DNA of 64,000 nt from Muricea muricata (taxonomy: Eukaryota > Cnidaria > Anthozoa > Malacalcyonacea > Plexauridae): NCBI GenBank assembly GCA_963855995.1, contig OY979716.1, positions 36,457,818 through 36,521,817 on the forward strand, given 5' to 3'. The translations under genes were made by a program, and so were the position numbers. How positions within the stretch are numbered: position 1 is the stretch's first letter; the number at the start of each line of letters is the position of its first letter. The notes beneath the pieces were generated by a model. That model was given only the letters and a program-made list of their open reading frames with translations. It was not told where the DNA came from and did no database searches. Shown piece after piece: positions 1-11,137 of this stretch.

Positions 1-16
1 CCGTAGACAGTAGAGG

Positions 17-757
17 CTAGGGACGGATCGCTTCTGACACGATCGTCAAGTATTCTCGCAGGAAGCGTCTGTTCCTGAGAGTGACTCGTCCAGAATGGAA
101 CATTTTGACTCGGTATTGTCGATACGGCAACACTTCTACCACTCTTCCAGTGCGCTCCCATTTCTTGTTCTCCCCTTGCACAACGACATTAGTGCCCAGA
201 AGAAGGGGCTGGAATTCTCGTGCCTTGACATTCTGGTTCTTGATAAGGAGGTGGTTGCGTTTACTTAGGGCTTTTTCACGTTCTTCGGCGGTGAGTACCC
301 ACTCTTTATGAGACTGGTAATGAGCGGGATGTGCTGGTATACTATCACGTAACTGGCGGTGAAGCAGGATTTGCGCCGGACTCAACCCTGCACGCGCAGC
401 TTTGTCTGTGTTGAGGCCGCCATCTGGCGAGCAATTATTGTGAATAATACGTTTGGCAGCTTTAACTGCCACCTCTGCTCGCCCATTACTCTGCGGGTAG
501 CGAGCTGACGACAGGCGGTGAGTGACACCCCATAGCTTGAGGAAGTCCTGGAAATCTTTAGCCATGAACTGCGGGCCGCCGTTGGTGCACAGCTCGTCGG
601 GGACGCCGTACGCGATAAAAAGGTCGCGGAATACCTGTTGAAGAGTGTTATGACGTATGTCGTGTACTTTAAAAGCGTATATACATAGCCAGCCGCTAAA
701 TCGATCGACGATGGTGAGATATGAATGACCAGTAAGCTGGAAATAGTTCGCACACAC
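17..757 (-). pseudogene. Ty3/gypsy-type integrase fragment
   Basis: The 246-codon frame resembles a retroviral-type integrase core (DDE transfer of element DNA into the host genome) followed by a C-terminal chromo/SH3-like basic segment. The first acidic residue is seen in IVDRFSGW, the region of the second reads CTNGGPQF, and the glutamate is in GRAEVAVKAAKR. The family normally has TDGGPQF, so the second catalytic Asp is Asn here, which should kill activity. The frame starts from a non-ATG codon and an in-frame stop lies just upstream, so the reverse transcriptase and zinc-binding parts are missing. The left end runs close to the window edge. It lies outside the proviral inverted repeats, so I treat it as an unrelated retroelement remnant. 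Gin-type cellular integrases are an alternative. Confidence 0.8.
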
Positions 758-781
758 TTGTTGGAATGCTTAAAGACCAAG

Positions 782-1555
782 ATGGCGGAATGTAACAAAA
801 ATAGGAGCTCTGGTTCAATCAAAAATTCTGACCACAAAACCGACAGTGTCGAAAATAAGAAGGAAAAGTCCTCGTTTCTATTCTACAGTGAAAGTAATTT
901 TGCACGGAAGGGCGATTTAAAATCACTAAAAGCGTTCGGAGCAACGATTTTAACATGTGACGATGCGAAGTGGTCATCACTCGCGCGGAAGAAAAGCTGT
1001 TCAAAACCGCAGAGTTCAGCTTAACATGGCACGGCCCGAAGAAAAAAAAGCTGCAGATCATGAAAGATAACGAGAGCAAATACCTACAAAGTGTTCTGGA
1101 GGCAAATGCTTAAACGAATGCTGAAAAAAATGTAGAAAAAAATCAAAACGAGATCGCACGTGGTCGACGCTAACCGACAACAACAAGACGATCTGAAGCA
1201 AAATACCAACCAAAATCAACCGATGTGTACAAAATGTCAAGATTATCAGCAACAAATTGACAATATTATGACACTGGTTGCTGATATTGAAACAAAACAG
1301 CTAGAAGAAACACAACAGGCTGAATCCAAATCAGCAAAATTGGAAATTAACATAAACGCATTGTCAGAACAAAACAACAAAATGGCGGCCGAAATCGAAC
1401 AGTTAAAGTCAACTATAGTTGAGGTAGACGGAGACAATGCAAATATCAAGTGTGTTCTCAATATAAAACAAAACGAGAAGACGAAGGTGGATACAAAGGC
1501 AAAAAAATCGACGAGAGTAGTACTTGTCCGCCACTTTGGGATCGGAAGTAATTAG
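782..1555 (+). pseudogene. decayed gene with coiled-coil C-terminal part
   Basis: The first frame starts at ATG 782 and is lysine/serine rich. Near 985 the likely frame shifts and continues with a lysine-rich stretch (TWHGPKKKKLQIMKD), then hits stops near 1110 and 1150. A second open frame (1160-1555, GTG start only) contains CTKCQDYQQQID followed by about 70 residues of heptad-like L/I/A spacing, typical of a coiled coil. I do not recognise the family. ORF1 or gag of a retroelement, or an accessory gene of a DNA transposon, are both possible. The frame ends right where the proviral inverted repeat begins (about 1527), so its 3' end may have been truncated by that insertion. Confidence 0.35.
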
Positions 1556-1790
1556 TATGCAGACAGGAAGTAGGATGACGTCATCACGAGGGGTCCCCTT
1601 AAGGCGGTGGACATCATAGGCACACACACGAGAAATATGGTTTTATAAAAAATGTATATTTGTTTATAACAATGGTTAAAATTACGGTATAGAACTGACC
1701 GCTATAGAACTGTACGATATAGAACTGTACGATATAGAACTGTTCGGTATAAGACTACGATATAGAACTACGATATATTCGATAATTAGT
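1527..1790. repeat. left terminal inverted repeat of the provirus
   Basis: The reverse complement of 28590-28878 aligns here over most of its length with indels: CGGAAGTAAT near 1543, GATGACGTCAT at about 1574, the CACGAGGGG block, and GTTAAAATTACGGTATAG at 1675-1692. The inner part holds 4-5 short direct repeats of a TATAGAACTGTACGA-like unit (about 1689-1775). The right repeat has a related but different series of short units in the same place. Confidence 0.75.
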
Positions 1791-1860
1791 GAAAAAACAT
1801 TCTGTAATGGAACGTTAAGCAAATGTTTCAATTAGAACTGTTTTTTAAATATAAAGTTGT

Positions 1861-2379
1861 TTAGATATAACTAGGACTCAAACCGTTGAGGAAGAAATCG
1901 TTTGTTGTGGATGGAAGGAATTTAGTGGGGGAATAACTTTCTTCGGGCACCCATTCGAAGTAATTGCACGAATCTTCTTGAGCACAGCAAAAGAATAAGC
2001 GGTCTTTGTTGACGGTTTCTTTTTTCACTTTACGGACGGCGCACTGAGATCCGTGACGGCATTTTGGTTTTGCTATGGGCTGTACGTCGCCCCAAGCCCA
2101 GAAGGAACAAGGATTTCTTTGCTCCAAACACACGAAGAAGGGTCGGCCGTAGATGGCTTTCAGCAGGTTTTTGACAATGCGCATTTTCGCGAGTTTACCA
2201 TGCTTTTGGCAGCGAGGTTGTGGTTGTTTTGTAGATTTCCATGTGGCCGTGGCTTTTTCGTGGAGGTAGCATTCATCATCTGAGCAGATAAGGTTACAGC
2301 TAGGGTTTTGACTGCAGAACCAAAAGGTTCCTTTTTCTGTTGTTGATTGAGCACAAGGTTCTCCGTGTAAACATTTCAT
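1861..2379 (-). CDS. triple GRF-type zinc-finger protein
   Basis: The 172-codon frame starts at a true ATG (2377-2379) and is intact. Three repeats of a GRF-like zinc ribbon are visible: residues 3-31 (CLHGEPC...FWFCSQNPSC), about 57-96 (CQKHGK...GRPFFVCLEQRNPC...FWAW) and about 107-146 (CRHGSQC...LFFCCAQEDSC..FEW). The pattern C-x-H-G...(R/K)..F(F/W).C......C.(F).W is that of the GRF zinc finger, a single-strand DNA/RNA binding module found next to repair nucleases and helicases. It is divergent from gene N across a palindrome-rich promoter, and TATA-like runs lie at 2425-2450 on its strand. Binding of viral DNA ends or intermediates is inference. Fingers 1 and 3 look more degenerate than finger 2. 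Confidence 0.7.
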   Translation of the reverse strand: MKCLHGEPCAQSTTEKGTFWFCSQNPSCNLICSDDECYLHEKATATWKSTKQPQPRCQKHGKLAKMRIVKNLLKAIYGRPFFVCLEQRNPCSFWAWGDVQPIAKPKCRHGSQCAVRKVKKETVNKDRLFFCCAQEDSCNYFEWVPEESYSPTKFLPSTTNDFFLNGLSPSYI

Positions 2380-2468
2380 GTTGTTGGGTATGTGTGTTTG
2401 ACTAATATTGTACGGGGTGTGTTTCTATATTTATACATTTATATATGTTTGGTATAATGTACGTGATT

Positions 2469-2604
2469 GGTAACGTTACCGGTAACGTTAGTGGGTAATG
2501 TTACCAGCTAATGTTACCAGGTAACGTTACTGGGTAATGTTACCAGGTAATGTTACCGGCTAGTGTTACCAGGTAATGTTACCAGGTAATGTTACCAGGT
2601 AGTG
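2469..2604. promoter_or_regulatory. array of GGTAAYGTTACC palindromes between divergent genes
   Basis: About nine copies of a 12-bp palindrome, GGTAACGTTACC or GGTAATGTTACC with 1-2 changes, follow one another every 12-16 bp. They fill the spacer between the GRF gene (start 2379, leftward) and gene N (start 2644, rightward). The same palindrome occurs twice in the other divergent spacer at 3790-3812. The position suggests binding sites for a dimeric transcription factor; an origin element is the alternative. Confidence 0.7.
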
Positions 2605-2643
2605 CTGTATGTGTTCTGACACGATTGGTGAGTGGAGTAAGCG

Positions 2644-3179
2644 ATGGCATGTTTAAGCGATGTGGTCGGGATTTTGGACATGGACGGATTTATAATTAAT
2701 AAGCGGTTTTATTGTAAAGAACTCGGACTGTTGAAAGTGGGGGACGCATTAGCACGCTCGGTTTTTTCGATATTGGCATTTCTTGGAATGCTTTAACGGC
2801 GAAGGACAGAACGGCATGCATGTATGTCATGCGTCATATTTACAACCTACCATTTGGCGTGCCTTTTGGTGTAGAGTCAAGCGATGTTAGCGAGTTGGGT
2901 GCTATTGTTTCCGATTTCTACCATCGGCTTAAGCGAGGCGAAAGATCAGTGATTGCATACAAGGGTGGACATATCGAGAGAGACTTGTTGACGGAACTGT
3001 GTATACCAGCGCTAAACCTCGAGCGTTTCGGATGTCCTAAAGCGGTTGTGTTAATGAAGGATTTAATATGGTTAGAAACGTGCGGGAACCACATCGTACC
3101 AAATGCATACGCGCATTGTGCCAAGGTTGAGGTCGAAGCCTTTGGGCAGTGGATGGAAAAAACAATGAACGTTTATTGA
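2644..3179 (+). pseudogene. gene N, small nuclease-like viral protein, one frameshift
   Basis: The frame starts at ATG 2644 (MACLSDVVGILDMDGF) and is similar along its length to the intact protein at 59758-60270. A T-run at about 2763-2768 carries a one-base indel that moves the reading frame, so the product stops near 2795 while the homologous frame continues to 3179. Conserved blocks are DMDGF with RFYCKELG, AYKGGHIERDLL, FGCPKA, LIWLETCGNH and HCAKVEVEAFGQW. The order D-x-D, then G-G-H-x-x-x-D, then H-x-x-x-x-E resembles the acidic-motif layout of DnaQ-like (DEDDh) exonucleases, but that is my inference and I cannot name the family. It is divergent from the GRF gene. Confidence 0.65.
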
Positions 3180-3295
3180 ACAATGTAATGAACAATACAT
3201 AATAGTGATGAACAATGAAGTTTTGAGCAATACGTAACAGTAAATGTAATTGTAAAAGTGTTTTTGATTAAATCATTATTTATACGAAAAATTGT

Positions 3296-3745
3296 TTAGT
3301 GTTCTTTTTGCCAATAGTGGAGGTAGCCCAGGATGTCTTGGTATTCGGAGAGATTTGCCTTGAATATTAAGTCCATCAGGAGTTCTAGGGTGATTTCGTG
3401 ATTGCTCGAGAGTTTTTGAAAGTGATTGATTGCATGTTTGTGAGGGATGAGCCGCATGATTCGAATAGCCTCTCTGAACTGTTCCCACAATATTCCCTTT
3501 TCAATGACATGTTCTATTGCTTCGAGCCCGTAAGTTATTCATCTTTCTTCGTCGCTCATCATGAGGCATTCGTGCCTTCGTTGACTTGGGTGATCGACTT
3601 TACATCCACAGCACTTTCCCTTTCGCAATTCGTGCACGCGCTGATTAACGACTTGCGAGAAGATGGCATTCATTAGGTTATATTGCTGGTTGACTTCCCA
3701 CGGTACAACTTCATCGGTGATTTCTCCGAGCATGTCTGTGTTCAT
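3296..3745 (-). pseudogene. gene P, CCGC zinc-motif viral protein, one in-frame stop
   Basis: ATG at 3745 opens a frame that reaches a TGA at 3539-3541 and continues in the same frame to 3296, so a single premature stop splits about 150 codons. The N-terminal part holds a compact zinc-binding-like motif, KCCGCKVDHPSQRRHECLMM (residues about 43-62). The C-terminal part is helical (REAIRIMRLIPHKHAINHF, LLMDLIFKANLSEYQDILGY). The same CCGC and CLMM elements occur in gene X at 31259-31804, so P and X are one family. A TATA-like box (TATAAAA on the minus strand at about 3775-3782) sits 30-40 bp upstream. The function is unknown. Confidence 0.65.
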
Positions 3746-3773
3746 TGTTGTTTTTTATTTTGAGGACGGCTGG

Positions 3774-3814
3774 GTTTTATACTGTTTGCGGTAATGTTAC
3801 CGGTAACGTTACTG
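3774..3814. promoter_or_regulatory. promoter of gene P with two GGTAAYGTTAC palindromes
   Basis: The minus strand shows CAGTATAAAACCC, a TATA box 30-40 bp before the ATG of gene P. Immediately upstream are two copies of the palindrome seen at 2469-2604 (3790-3801 and 3802-3813). The opposite side leads to the PolB frame at 4030, so this is again a divergent viral promoter. Confidence 0.6.
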
Positions 3815-4029
3815 CGAACATTTGACGTCCTCTGATTGGTTAAAATGGGTACATAAAGAGAAAAGTGCGAACAAATCTGTTTCATTGCGTGGAGAGTTTG
3901 AAGAGATCACAGCTCTAATTTTGGGACGAATACGTGCATATTTGGAAAAAACTTTTTTAGGTGCGTGTATTATAAAGGGCGTGGAGCGTTTTTAAAAATT
4001 ATGTTAATTATGAATTTTTTGTTCTAGTT

Positions 4030-6063
4030 ATGGAGTTCGAGACCCTGAAGCAAATTGAGGAGTACGAAGCGGCGAATGTTTTAACAGACGAGCAGCGTCG
4101 CGTGTTATTTGAACGACGGATGCAAATTTTTCTTCGCATTCATCAGTGGCGGGAGGAGAACGAGCGGCTAGGGCTTGCACCCGACCTTACCGATACGTGG
4201 ACGTCTGAACAACGCGAGCGGTTTTTTACGCGATTGGCAAGACGACGAAGTTCTTAATCACGGCGAGAAACGATCGCATGAGGAAATGATGGACGAAGGA
4301 GGACCCTCTACTTCGCAAACGGGGCGTGGCGACGATCACGAAAGGCCGTTTTACGTCGAGAGTGTGAGGCAAGTGTACACGAAAAAGTTTAGGACGAATG
4401 CCACGAGTTATCGCGTTCGGTTTAGCAACGTGTTTGCCGACGTCGAAATTACGAGCTTGCACGAACAACTGCAAGAAATGTTTCAACAGGTCCTGGACGA
4501 AACCGTGGGGGACGTTCCGCCGCAAGATCAAGTACGTTTCCTCCTTCATTCCAATCAGCTGGACAAGCCCATTCATTTTCCGTTCATGTCAGCCGGGCGT
4601 TTAACCACGGAACACATTCTCGCCAAGTTTGAACAGGTCATCCAATCCAATCAAGAGTTTCGATTGAACGACACGGTGGAAATCAACGTGATTCACGTGA
4701 GCATGCCGATCGGGGGCAAACGCAGCAAACGCACGGAAGTGAATTTGGAGAAACATTTGGAAAAGAAGAAAACGATTATAAGAATACGAAACGACGACGA
4801 ATTGTGCATGGCGCGAGCTCTCGTGGTTGCCAAAGCCAAGCTCGATGACGATCCTCGCGACCGGCAAATACGAAATCACCGAAGACTGATGCAAACGCGT
4901 ATGGCACAGGAACTTCACCAAAATGCCAACGTATCTCTCGGTCAGTGTGGGATCCAGCAAGCCAAACAGTTCCAAGCGTACCTGACCGAATACCAAATCA
5001 ATATCGTCTCGAAAGAGTACAACAACAATATCATCTACGCCGGGCCAGACAAAGACAAGAAGATTTACCTCTATATGCACAACAATCACTATGACGTCAT
5101 CACTAAAATGCCTGGATTCTTTGCCCGTCACTACTACTGTCACACCTGCAAGAAAGCTTACGACCATCACGAAGAACATTTGTGCCCGAACGAATGCAAG
5201 TGTTGCGGGTTTTCTCCCATTTGTCCCGAAGGGTCCTGGCAAAGTTGTAAAGACTGCCATCGACAGTTCAAGAGCCTGCAATGTTACGATCAGCACAAGC
5301 AATCTAGAGGCGGTGCCCGTCCCATATGTGCGCGTTTAATCAGGTGTACGAAATGCGGTCAGCACGTTCGACGGTATAAACAACTGCCTGAAAAACATCG
5401 CTGCGAACAGAAAAAGTGCTGGATCTGCGGCAAGTACGTGCGAACCGAAGGGCATCGTTGCAATATTCAACCTGAAACCAAGAAAAAGAGAAAAAATCCG
5501 ACTCCTGAAGAAGAAATACCCGATGACTGTTATGATGTGTCGGCTTTTTTCGACATGGAATGTCGACAAGGCGAACGGGAGGAAGAAGACGACAAGCCGA
5601 TCGAAGAATCCATGAAAGAACTATTGTTTTTTGACCTCGAGTGCCGGCAAGAGAATAGGAACCACGAACCTAACCTGTGTGTGGTACAGAACGAAGCCGG
5701 CGAGGAATGGGTTTTTTATGGCGATAAGACTATAGACGAGTTTTGCGAATGGTTGTTCACGACGGAACACGCAGGATGCACGGTCATGGCGCACAATTTC
5801 CAAGGCTACGACAGTTATTTCATTCTGCAATATTTACGCGAGCAAGGCGTTAAATACGATGTCATCATGCGCGGTGCAAAAGTCCTGAGTTTAACGGTGG
5901 AGTTATTCGACATTTGCTTCATCGATTCGCTCAATTTCTTTCCGATGAGATTGGCCAATTTACCGAAAACGTTTGGCATCGAAGAATTAAAGAAAGGTCA
6001 CTTTCCTCATTTTTTCAACACGAAAGACAACGAGAATTACGTGGGCCCCATTCCACCGGCGAC
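4030..6063 (+). pseudogene. PolB N-terminal, zinc and exonuclease part (5' piece)
   Basis: This is the amino-terminal part of a family-B DNA polymerase of the Polinton/adintovirus type, which replicates linear viral DNA. ATG 4030 opens an acidic helical leader; a T-run near 4235-4240 causes a frameshift into the frame that runs 4240-6063. Then come a basic linker, a cysteine/histidine-rich block (about 5130-5465, several C-x2-C and C-x4-H pairs), the exo I motif LFFDLECR (about 5625), exo II-like MAHNFQGYDSYF (about 5787) and IDSLNFFPMRLANLP. An extra FFDMECRQGE precedes LFFDLECRQE by 35 residues, a local duplication of exo I. The frame is cut at 6063 by a MULE with a 9-bp duplication, and resumes at 11503. 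Confidence 0.85.
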
Positions 6064-6531
6064 GCGGATTCTTTTTCCGTAAGCAATCGAAAGCATTCCA
6101 AGCAATCGAAAGCATCCGCCTCTTACGTCACGGGCCCTGCCAACTCACGAACTCGCGGAACCTCTGTCACGGAATGGTGCGGGCACGCACGTGCTCCACG
6201 CGGGATCGAAACTCTTCTGAAAAGGCATGCACGAAAATTTGTATAATTTAAGTCAAGTCGAGAGGAAAATTCGGTAGGTAATTTGATAAGATTTCTTGAA
6301 TCTACTGAATTTTTTCACTATTCAACTACAAGTATGTATTGATATTGTATACATATTGTATGTTGGGTTGTGTGTTTTAAAATAGAAGCATTTAAAATTA
6401 CCATACATTTGGTTATCTTCTCTGCAATATTAGACTGGCTTATTAACCTTATTTACATGACCACACAGCTTGTAAAATACTGCATCAAGCATGGCCTGAA
6501 ATAAATTGATCGTCTTTGTGAGTGTAGTAAT

Positions 6532-6731
6532 CGGGGCTGTAACTAGAACGTTAATGGGGGGGGGGGGGGGAGGGACGAATATTCATATATTCATGTTTTG
6601 TTCGACAGCTAGGTTTCTTTTCAAATTGATCAATTTGAATTTGATTTGAAAAAAAAAAACTTGTCGGACAGAGCTTGAATATATGAATATTCACCCCCCC
6701 CCCCCAAATTAACGTTCTAAGTACGGCCCTG
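6532..6731. repeat. palindromic MITE-like element with G-run/C-run arms
   Basis: The arms GGGCTGTAACTAGAACGTTAAT and its complement (ending 6731) enclose a run of G, a GAATATTCATATATTCA block and the mirror-image C run. The core around 6615-6650 is A/T rich. I see no coding capacity. It lies in the 5' untranslated part of the MULE. Confidence 0.6.
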
Positions 6732-6832
6732 GTAGTAATACGTTGATACAGTAGATTAGAAATTATTCTAATAATAATTTAGCTTATATGTACTTCACAC
6801 TGCATCACATGAATGATGTAATGATTGTGAAA

Positions 6833-7115
6833 CAGGGGTGTAGTCCTAAAATGTTAACAAGGGGGGCTCTATATGGGGCATTTTCCCCTAGAACATAGAT
6901 ATATAGTTTCATAACTTGTTGACACAAGAATATCAGTCATTAAATAAAATTAAATAAAAATGAATTTAACAAGTTGTAATTTGAAAAGTTCATAATAATG
7001 CCAAATCTTAATAAATTGGATTAAAATTTATTGTATTAACAAACAATATTTCTGTCAGGGTTAAAAAATGTAAGTATTCAGCCCCCCCTGAGCCTCCCCC
7101 CCTACTACACCCCTG
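6833..7115. mobile_element. hAT-like MITE, 283 bp
   Basis: The element begins CAGGGGTGTAGT and ends ACTACACCCCTG. The flanking 8-mers TTGTGAAA (6825-6832) and TTGTGCAA (7116-7123) match at 7 of 8 positions, as expected for an aged hAT 8-bp target duplication. The interior is noncoding and T/A rich, with G-rich and C-rich stretches near the ends. Confidence 0.7.
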
Positions 7116-7831
7116 TTGTGCAATGTGATCAAGAAGAGATTTCAAAATGATAAAAGTAGTTTGACGTCACAGATTGAAAACATTTTTAGATTCCTTACCA
7201 TGGATTTTTTAACAATTTTAAGAGGAGGAGTTCTGCCCCTAAATTAGTCTAATACTTTAACCTGTATCCCTATGTCCTGCAATACCCCCCCTCCCTACAC
7301 ACACACACACACACACTACGTGCATCTTCTTTGACAGAATTATTATTACACACATTGTAAACATTTTACACATTTCTAGATCTGCTGTAATCTGAACAAA
7401 CCATGTGCTTAGGCTGCATTCAATATGTAGGCTACAGGATTGCAAAAGAGAGAAGAACAGGCAGAGGATATTTTTCAAAATAAATATTTAGATTTTTTCC
7501 AAGTAACAGACCAATTTGTTAAAAATTTTTCTTTTTTATGCTAAAAAACAATTAAGTTCCCTGAAAATGTTCAAGACTCTTCAAAACATACATTTTGCAA
7601 TATTGGTATGGTTTATGAGCAGATTTCATTGGGTAGTTTGTGTTATTTGGTTATTTGCACTGTTTCTTTCCTTTAAAGTTACTAAATTGTGAGGTCCTCT
7701 CATGAATGCAACTAATGCAGCCTTACTGTAGGTCAAAAAATGTTAATAATTGCTTTTCGGTCCTTTGCAGCTACATCTGCATTTTTGGTCAATTTTTCCT
7801 CTTCCTAATTAGATGAGTTTTACTTTTGCAG

Positions 7832-10800
7832 ATGGATATTGAGAAAATTTTTGCAGCTGCAACCAAAGAGATCGAGAACAATGATTACCCTGGACTGTCT
7901 GATACGGAGGAATTAAAAGCTTGTCTATTTGATTTGTTGCCTCTTCAGCAAGACAATATTAGATCATTGACTGTTCAAGGTACCCTTAGCAAATTCAAAG
8001 CTATATTTTATTGTGCTTTACCTGAAGACAACCTAGAAAAATTTATATCATCATACAACAAAAAAACGAATGAAACTTTAAAACTTGCTATTTCCAAAAG
8101 CCTTACGTCAAAAAGTGGTTATGAAATTAATAAAACGTTCCGCTGTCACCACAACACAAGATATCATGGGACAAAAGATACTGCCAAAGTGCTTGAAGAA
8201 AAACCTGCAAAGAGATTTCAGAATACAAGTTGCCCCTTCAAGATGGAGATTAAGAAATTGAAAAGCAATCATGATGGCTTTCCCTTTCTAGTCACCCTAC
8301 ATTGGAACCATAACCACCCAGTAAATTCACTCCAAGCATGGAACTTCAAAGATATTCCAGCTAACGTAATTGAAGAAGTTCACTGTTTGTATGAGAAAGG
8401 TCTCACTCCAGCTTTAGCATACAGAGAGTATATGACTAATTTAAAAGAGTGTTGCAAAGATGACTTGGACTTTCATCTCAGGAAAGGTGACCGATCAAAG
8501 TGTTCAAGAAGAGGAGACTTCTACAACATCTACACAGAATTTTGCAAGTCTCACTTTGGAGCAAAAAATGGTGAAGAAATGCTTGCTGCTTTGGACGAGA
8601 AAGTTGAAAAGCTGAAAGAACAATATCCAGAAATGCAAGTGCAAAAGCAGGACTATGATGAGGGAAATGATTCACCATTTATACTGGCTTTTGTCACACC
8701 ATTAATGAAGAGGGTTCACGTGATGGTACGGGTAGATATTAATCCAATTAATGTACATGAGTAAAAGCATACAATTTGTAACAAGTCTTTTCACAAGTTG
8801 TTTCCCCATTGCTTGCACCAATTTCAGTTGTAACAAGTTTGATGGCATTATAATTGTCAGACAAGTGTTTCAAAGTTAGGCCTGATACGTTACAATAAAC
8901 AATTATTGAATGAGGTCGAGTAGGATATGAAGAATTATTAAGGCAGAGGTTTGTGTTATCTGCCGAAGGCTGAGGCAGATAACACAAACCGAGGCCTTAA
9001 TAATTCCTCATATCCTACGAGAACCGAATTCAATAATTGTTTTATTATTTATTTGTATTTGCAAACCTTTCCCTTGAAGAAGTCGGCCATTTGTATTTTT
9101 CCGCATTTGGCATTTAAGCAGCATAAATTAGTGTGACGTCATAAGGTCGTATAAGTGTTTTCAATATGCGAACAAATTACGTCATGATGTCGCATATTTG
9201 TTTTCAATATTCTATGATGATGTCATACCGAAAGGATATGATGATTTCATCCACCGCTCTCAACCAATCAAAACTTTTGATTTATTTTCAACAAATAATA
9301 ATTATTGTTATTTCATGCAAAATCTGATAAAATAGTTGTTGTTGAGGCGTGATCCGGATGTATTCCTTAGGGAGCAACACAACAGATTTAATATAAAAGG
9401 GTATTTTCTAAAAGTTGTGTGACATTAATCACCAATTTATGTTGTATTTTTGCAGGTAAAGCAGGCATCTGAGCTTGTCTTTGTTGACTCGTCCTCCAAC
9501 ATGGAAGAGCTCAATTTGCGGGTTTTTCTCGTTGTTACCCATTCTGTTGCTGGTGCTTTACCGCTGGGGATTTTAATTGTCAGTGACGAAAGAACGTCAA
9601 CCCTTGTACGAGGGTTTACCTTTCTGAAATCTTGTATGGGTGTAGGTGCGTTCTATGACCGTAAAGATCTCGGTCCTATGGTCATTATGACTGATAACTG
9701 TTTAGAACTTAGAGATGCTCTGCGAATAGTGTGGCCAGAAAGTCGCCTTCTCCTATGCATTTTTCATCTTATGCAGCAAATATGGAGATGGTTGCATGAG
9801 AAGAAAAATAGCATTCGCAAGGATCATTGACCAGAAATACTTAAATTAGTGAAAGCTATTGTGTATGCTTCTAATCAAGATGATGTATCAGAAAAGACGG
9901 ACCAGTTGTTGCAGGACAGCCTTCTAGAAATTTACCCTAATGCTAATGAGTATCTTAATAATGTGCTTGACATCAGTGGATCATGGGCGCGAGCATACCG
10001 AAGTGATATCCTTGTAAGAGGCAATAACACCAACAACTATATTGAAGCACAATTCCTTGTTATTGAGGACGAAATTCTTAATCGAGTAAAGGAGTACAAT
10101 GTGTTAGGACTTGTGGACAAGTTAACAATTAATCTAGAAACACATTACCAAGCAAAGTTGCTGTCAATTGCTGAAGGTTCATTTGATGGTGGTTACAGCG
10201 GGAGATTTAAGGGCGTGGTAAAAAATATGCCTCCAGTGAATGTCCTTGATGAGATAGCAACGAAAGTGGAATCAGTGGGAAATGAAACTTTCAAAGTTCC
10301 AACTTTCAGTACCCCAGATATTGTGTATTTGGTAGACATGAATTTGGCAAGATGCGAATGTGCTAAAGGAATGAAGGTGCGCCCTGTAAACACCAGTACT
10401 TGCTTTGGATAAAGCAGTTTTCAGTTGTTTCAAAAAATTTCTTGCCATTTTTTAATGCAAAAGAACGGCAAGAATTTGCAAAGCTGGCTGTAGGTGTTTC
10501 CGGCCCAGACGGGTTGTATGAGGGGATAAGAGATAGAATCCATATAACAAATGCAACTGACAACAACCATACAGATGTTGAAAGTACTCACCAAGAAGAG
10601 AGGGACATACTGGACGAGCCTCATGACACAGAATTTGAGATTGACTCTACCATCTCTCAATCAAAAAAGCATGAAGCCGATGAAGCACTGGATGAAGCAT
10701 TTAGAATCATAAAGGGAAAGTTACATACAGATCCAAATCTGATCACTGGAGCAATTAAATTTGCTGAACGTGTTCGTGGCATGTCCAACCCAAGACTTGC

Positions 10801-11137
10801 CAGTGCTCTTCATTGCTTTGGCAACGACAAGAGTAGCTATTCGTTAAAGATTACTAAAGCCGCGGTTCGAAATGCCAAACGAAATAAGATTAAAGTCCAA
10901 CCTGAGGCGGTTAAAAGAAGGAAAATTGCAAATGGATCAAGGCAAAAGCAAAGTAAACGTAATCATCAAGAATTCAGGAGCTCAATTCCAAGTAACACAC
11001 AAGTTCCGGGCAAAAGGCTGCACGAGTTTGCTAAGAATGTGTTCAACAATGAGCCTGTTGCAAAGAAGGCAGGCCGTTCAATGGCTTCTGTTACAAAAAT
11101 TGGTCGAAGAAAGTTATTGGCAAAAGCTAAACATTGA
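7832..11137 (+). pseudogene. MULE-type transposase with SWIM zinc finger
   Basis: This should move the surrounding 5.4-kb element. The first coding stretch (7832 to about 8726) has a FLYWCH/WRKY-like Cys/His DNA-binding region (FRCHHNTR, SCPFKMEI, TLHWNHNHPVNS). A probable intron (donor ATG|GTACGG near 8726, acceptor TTTTTGCAG|GTAAAG at 9455) contains a hairpin MITE. The second stretch holds the DDE core: FVDSSSNMEE, PLGILIVSDE, VIMTDNCLELRDAL, LLLCIFHLMQQIWRWL. The end shows a SWIM-type CxC...CxH finger (ARCECAKGMK). Lesions are an in-frame TGA at 9828-9830 and a one-base frameshift inside the SWIM finger near 10378. The basic C-terminal tail ends at 11137. This copy is therefore probably inactive. 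Confidence 0.8.
8898..9040. repeat. hairpin MITE in the MULE intron
   Basis: Two arms of about 66 bp are near-perfect complements (8898-8963 and 8973-9040), separated by a loop of about 9 bp. The inner stem is GGTTTGTGTTATCTGCC with its partner. It lies in the presumed intron, so it would not interrupt the transposase frame. Confidence 0.75.

Noticed and set aside
1861-2379. GRF protein as a fragment of a topoisomerase III or helicase
   Set aside because: Three fingers fill the whole 172-codon frame with its own ATG and promoter; no catalytic domain is adjacent.
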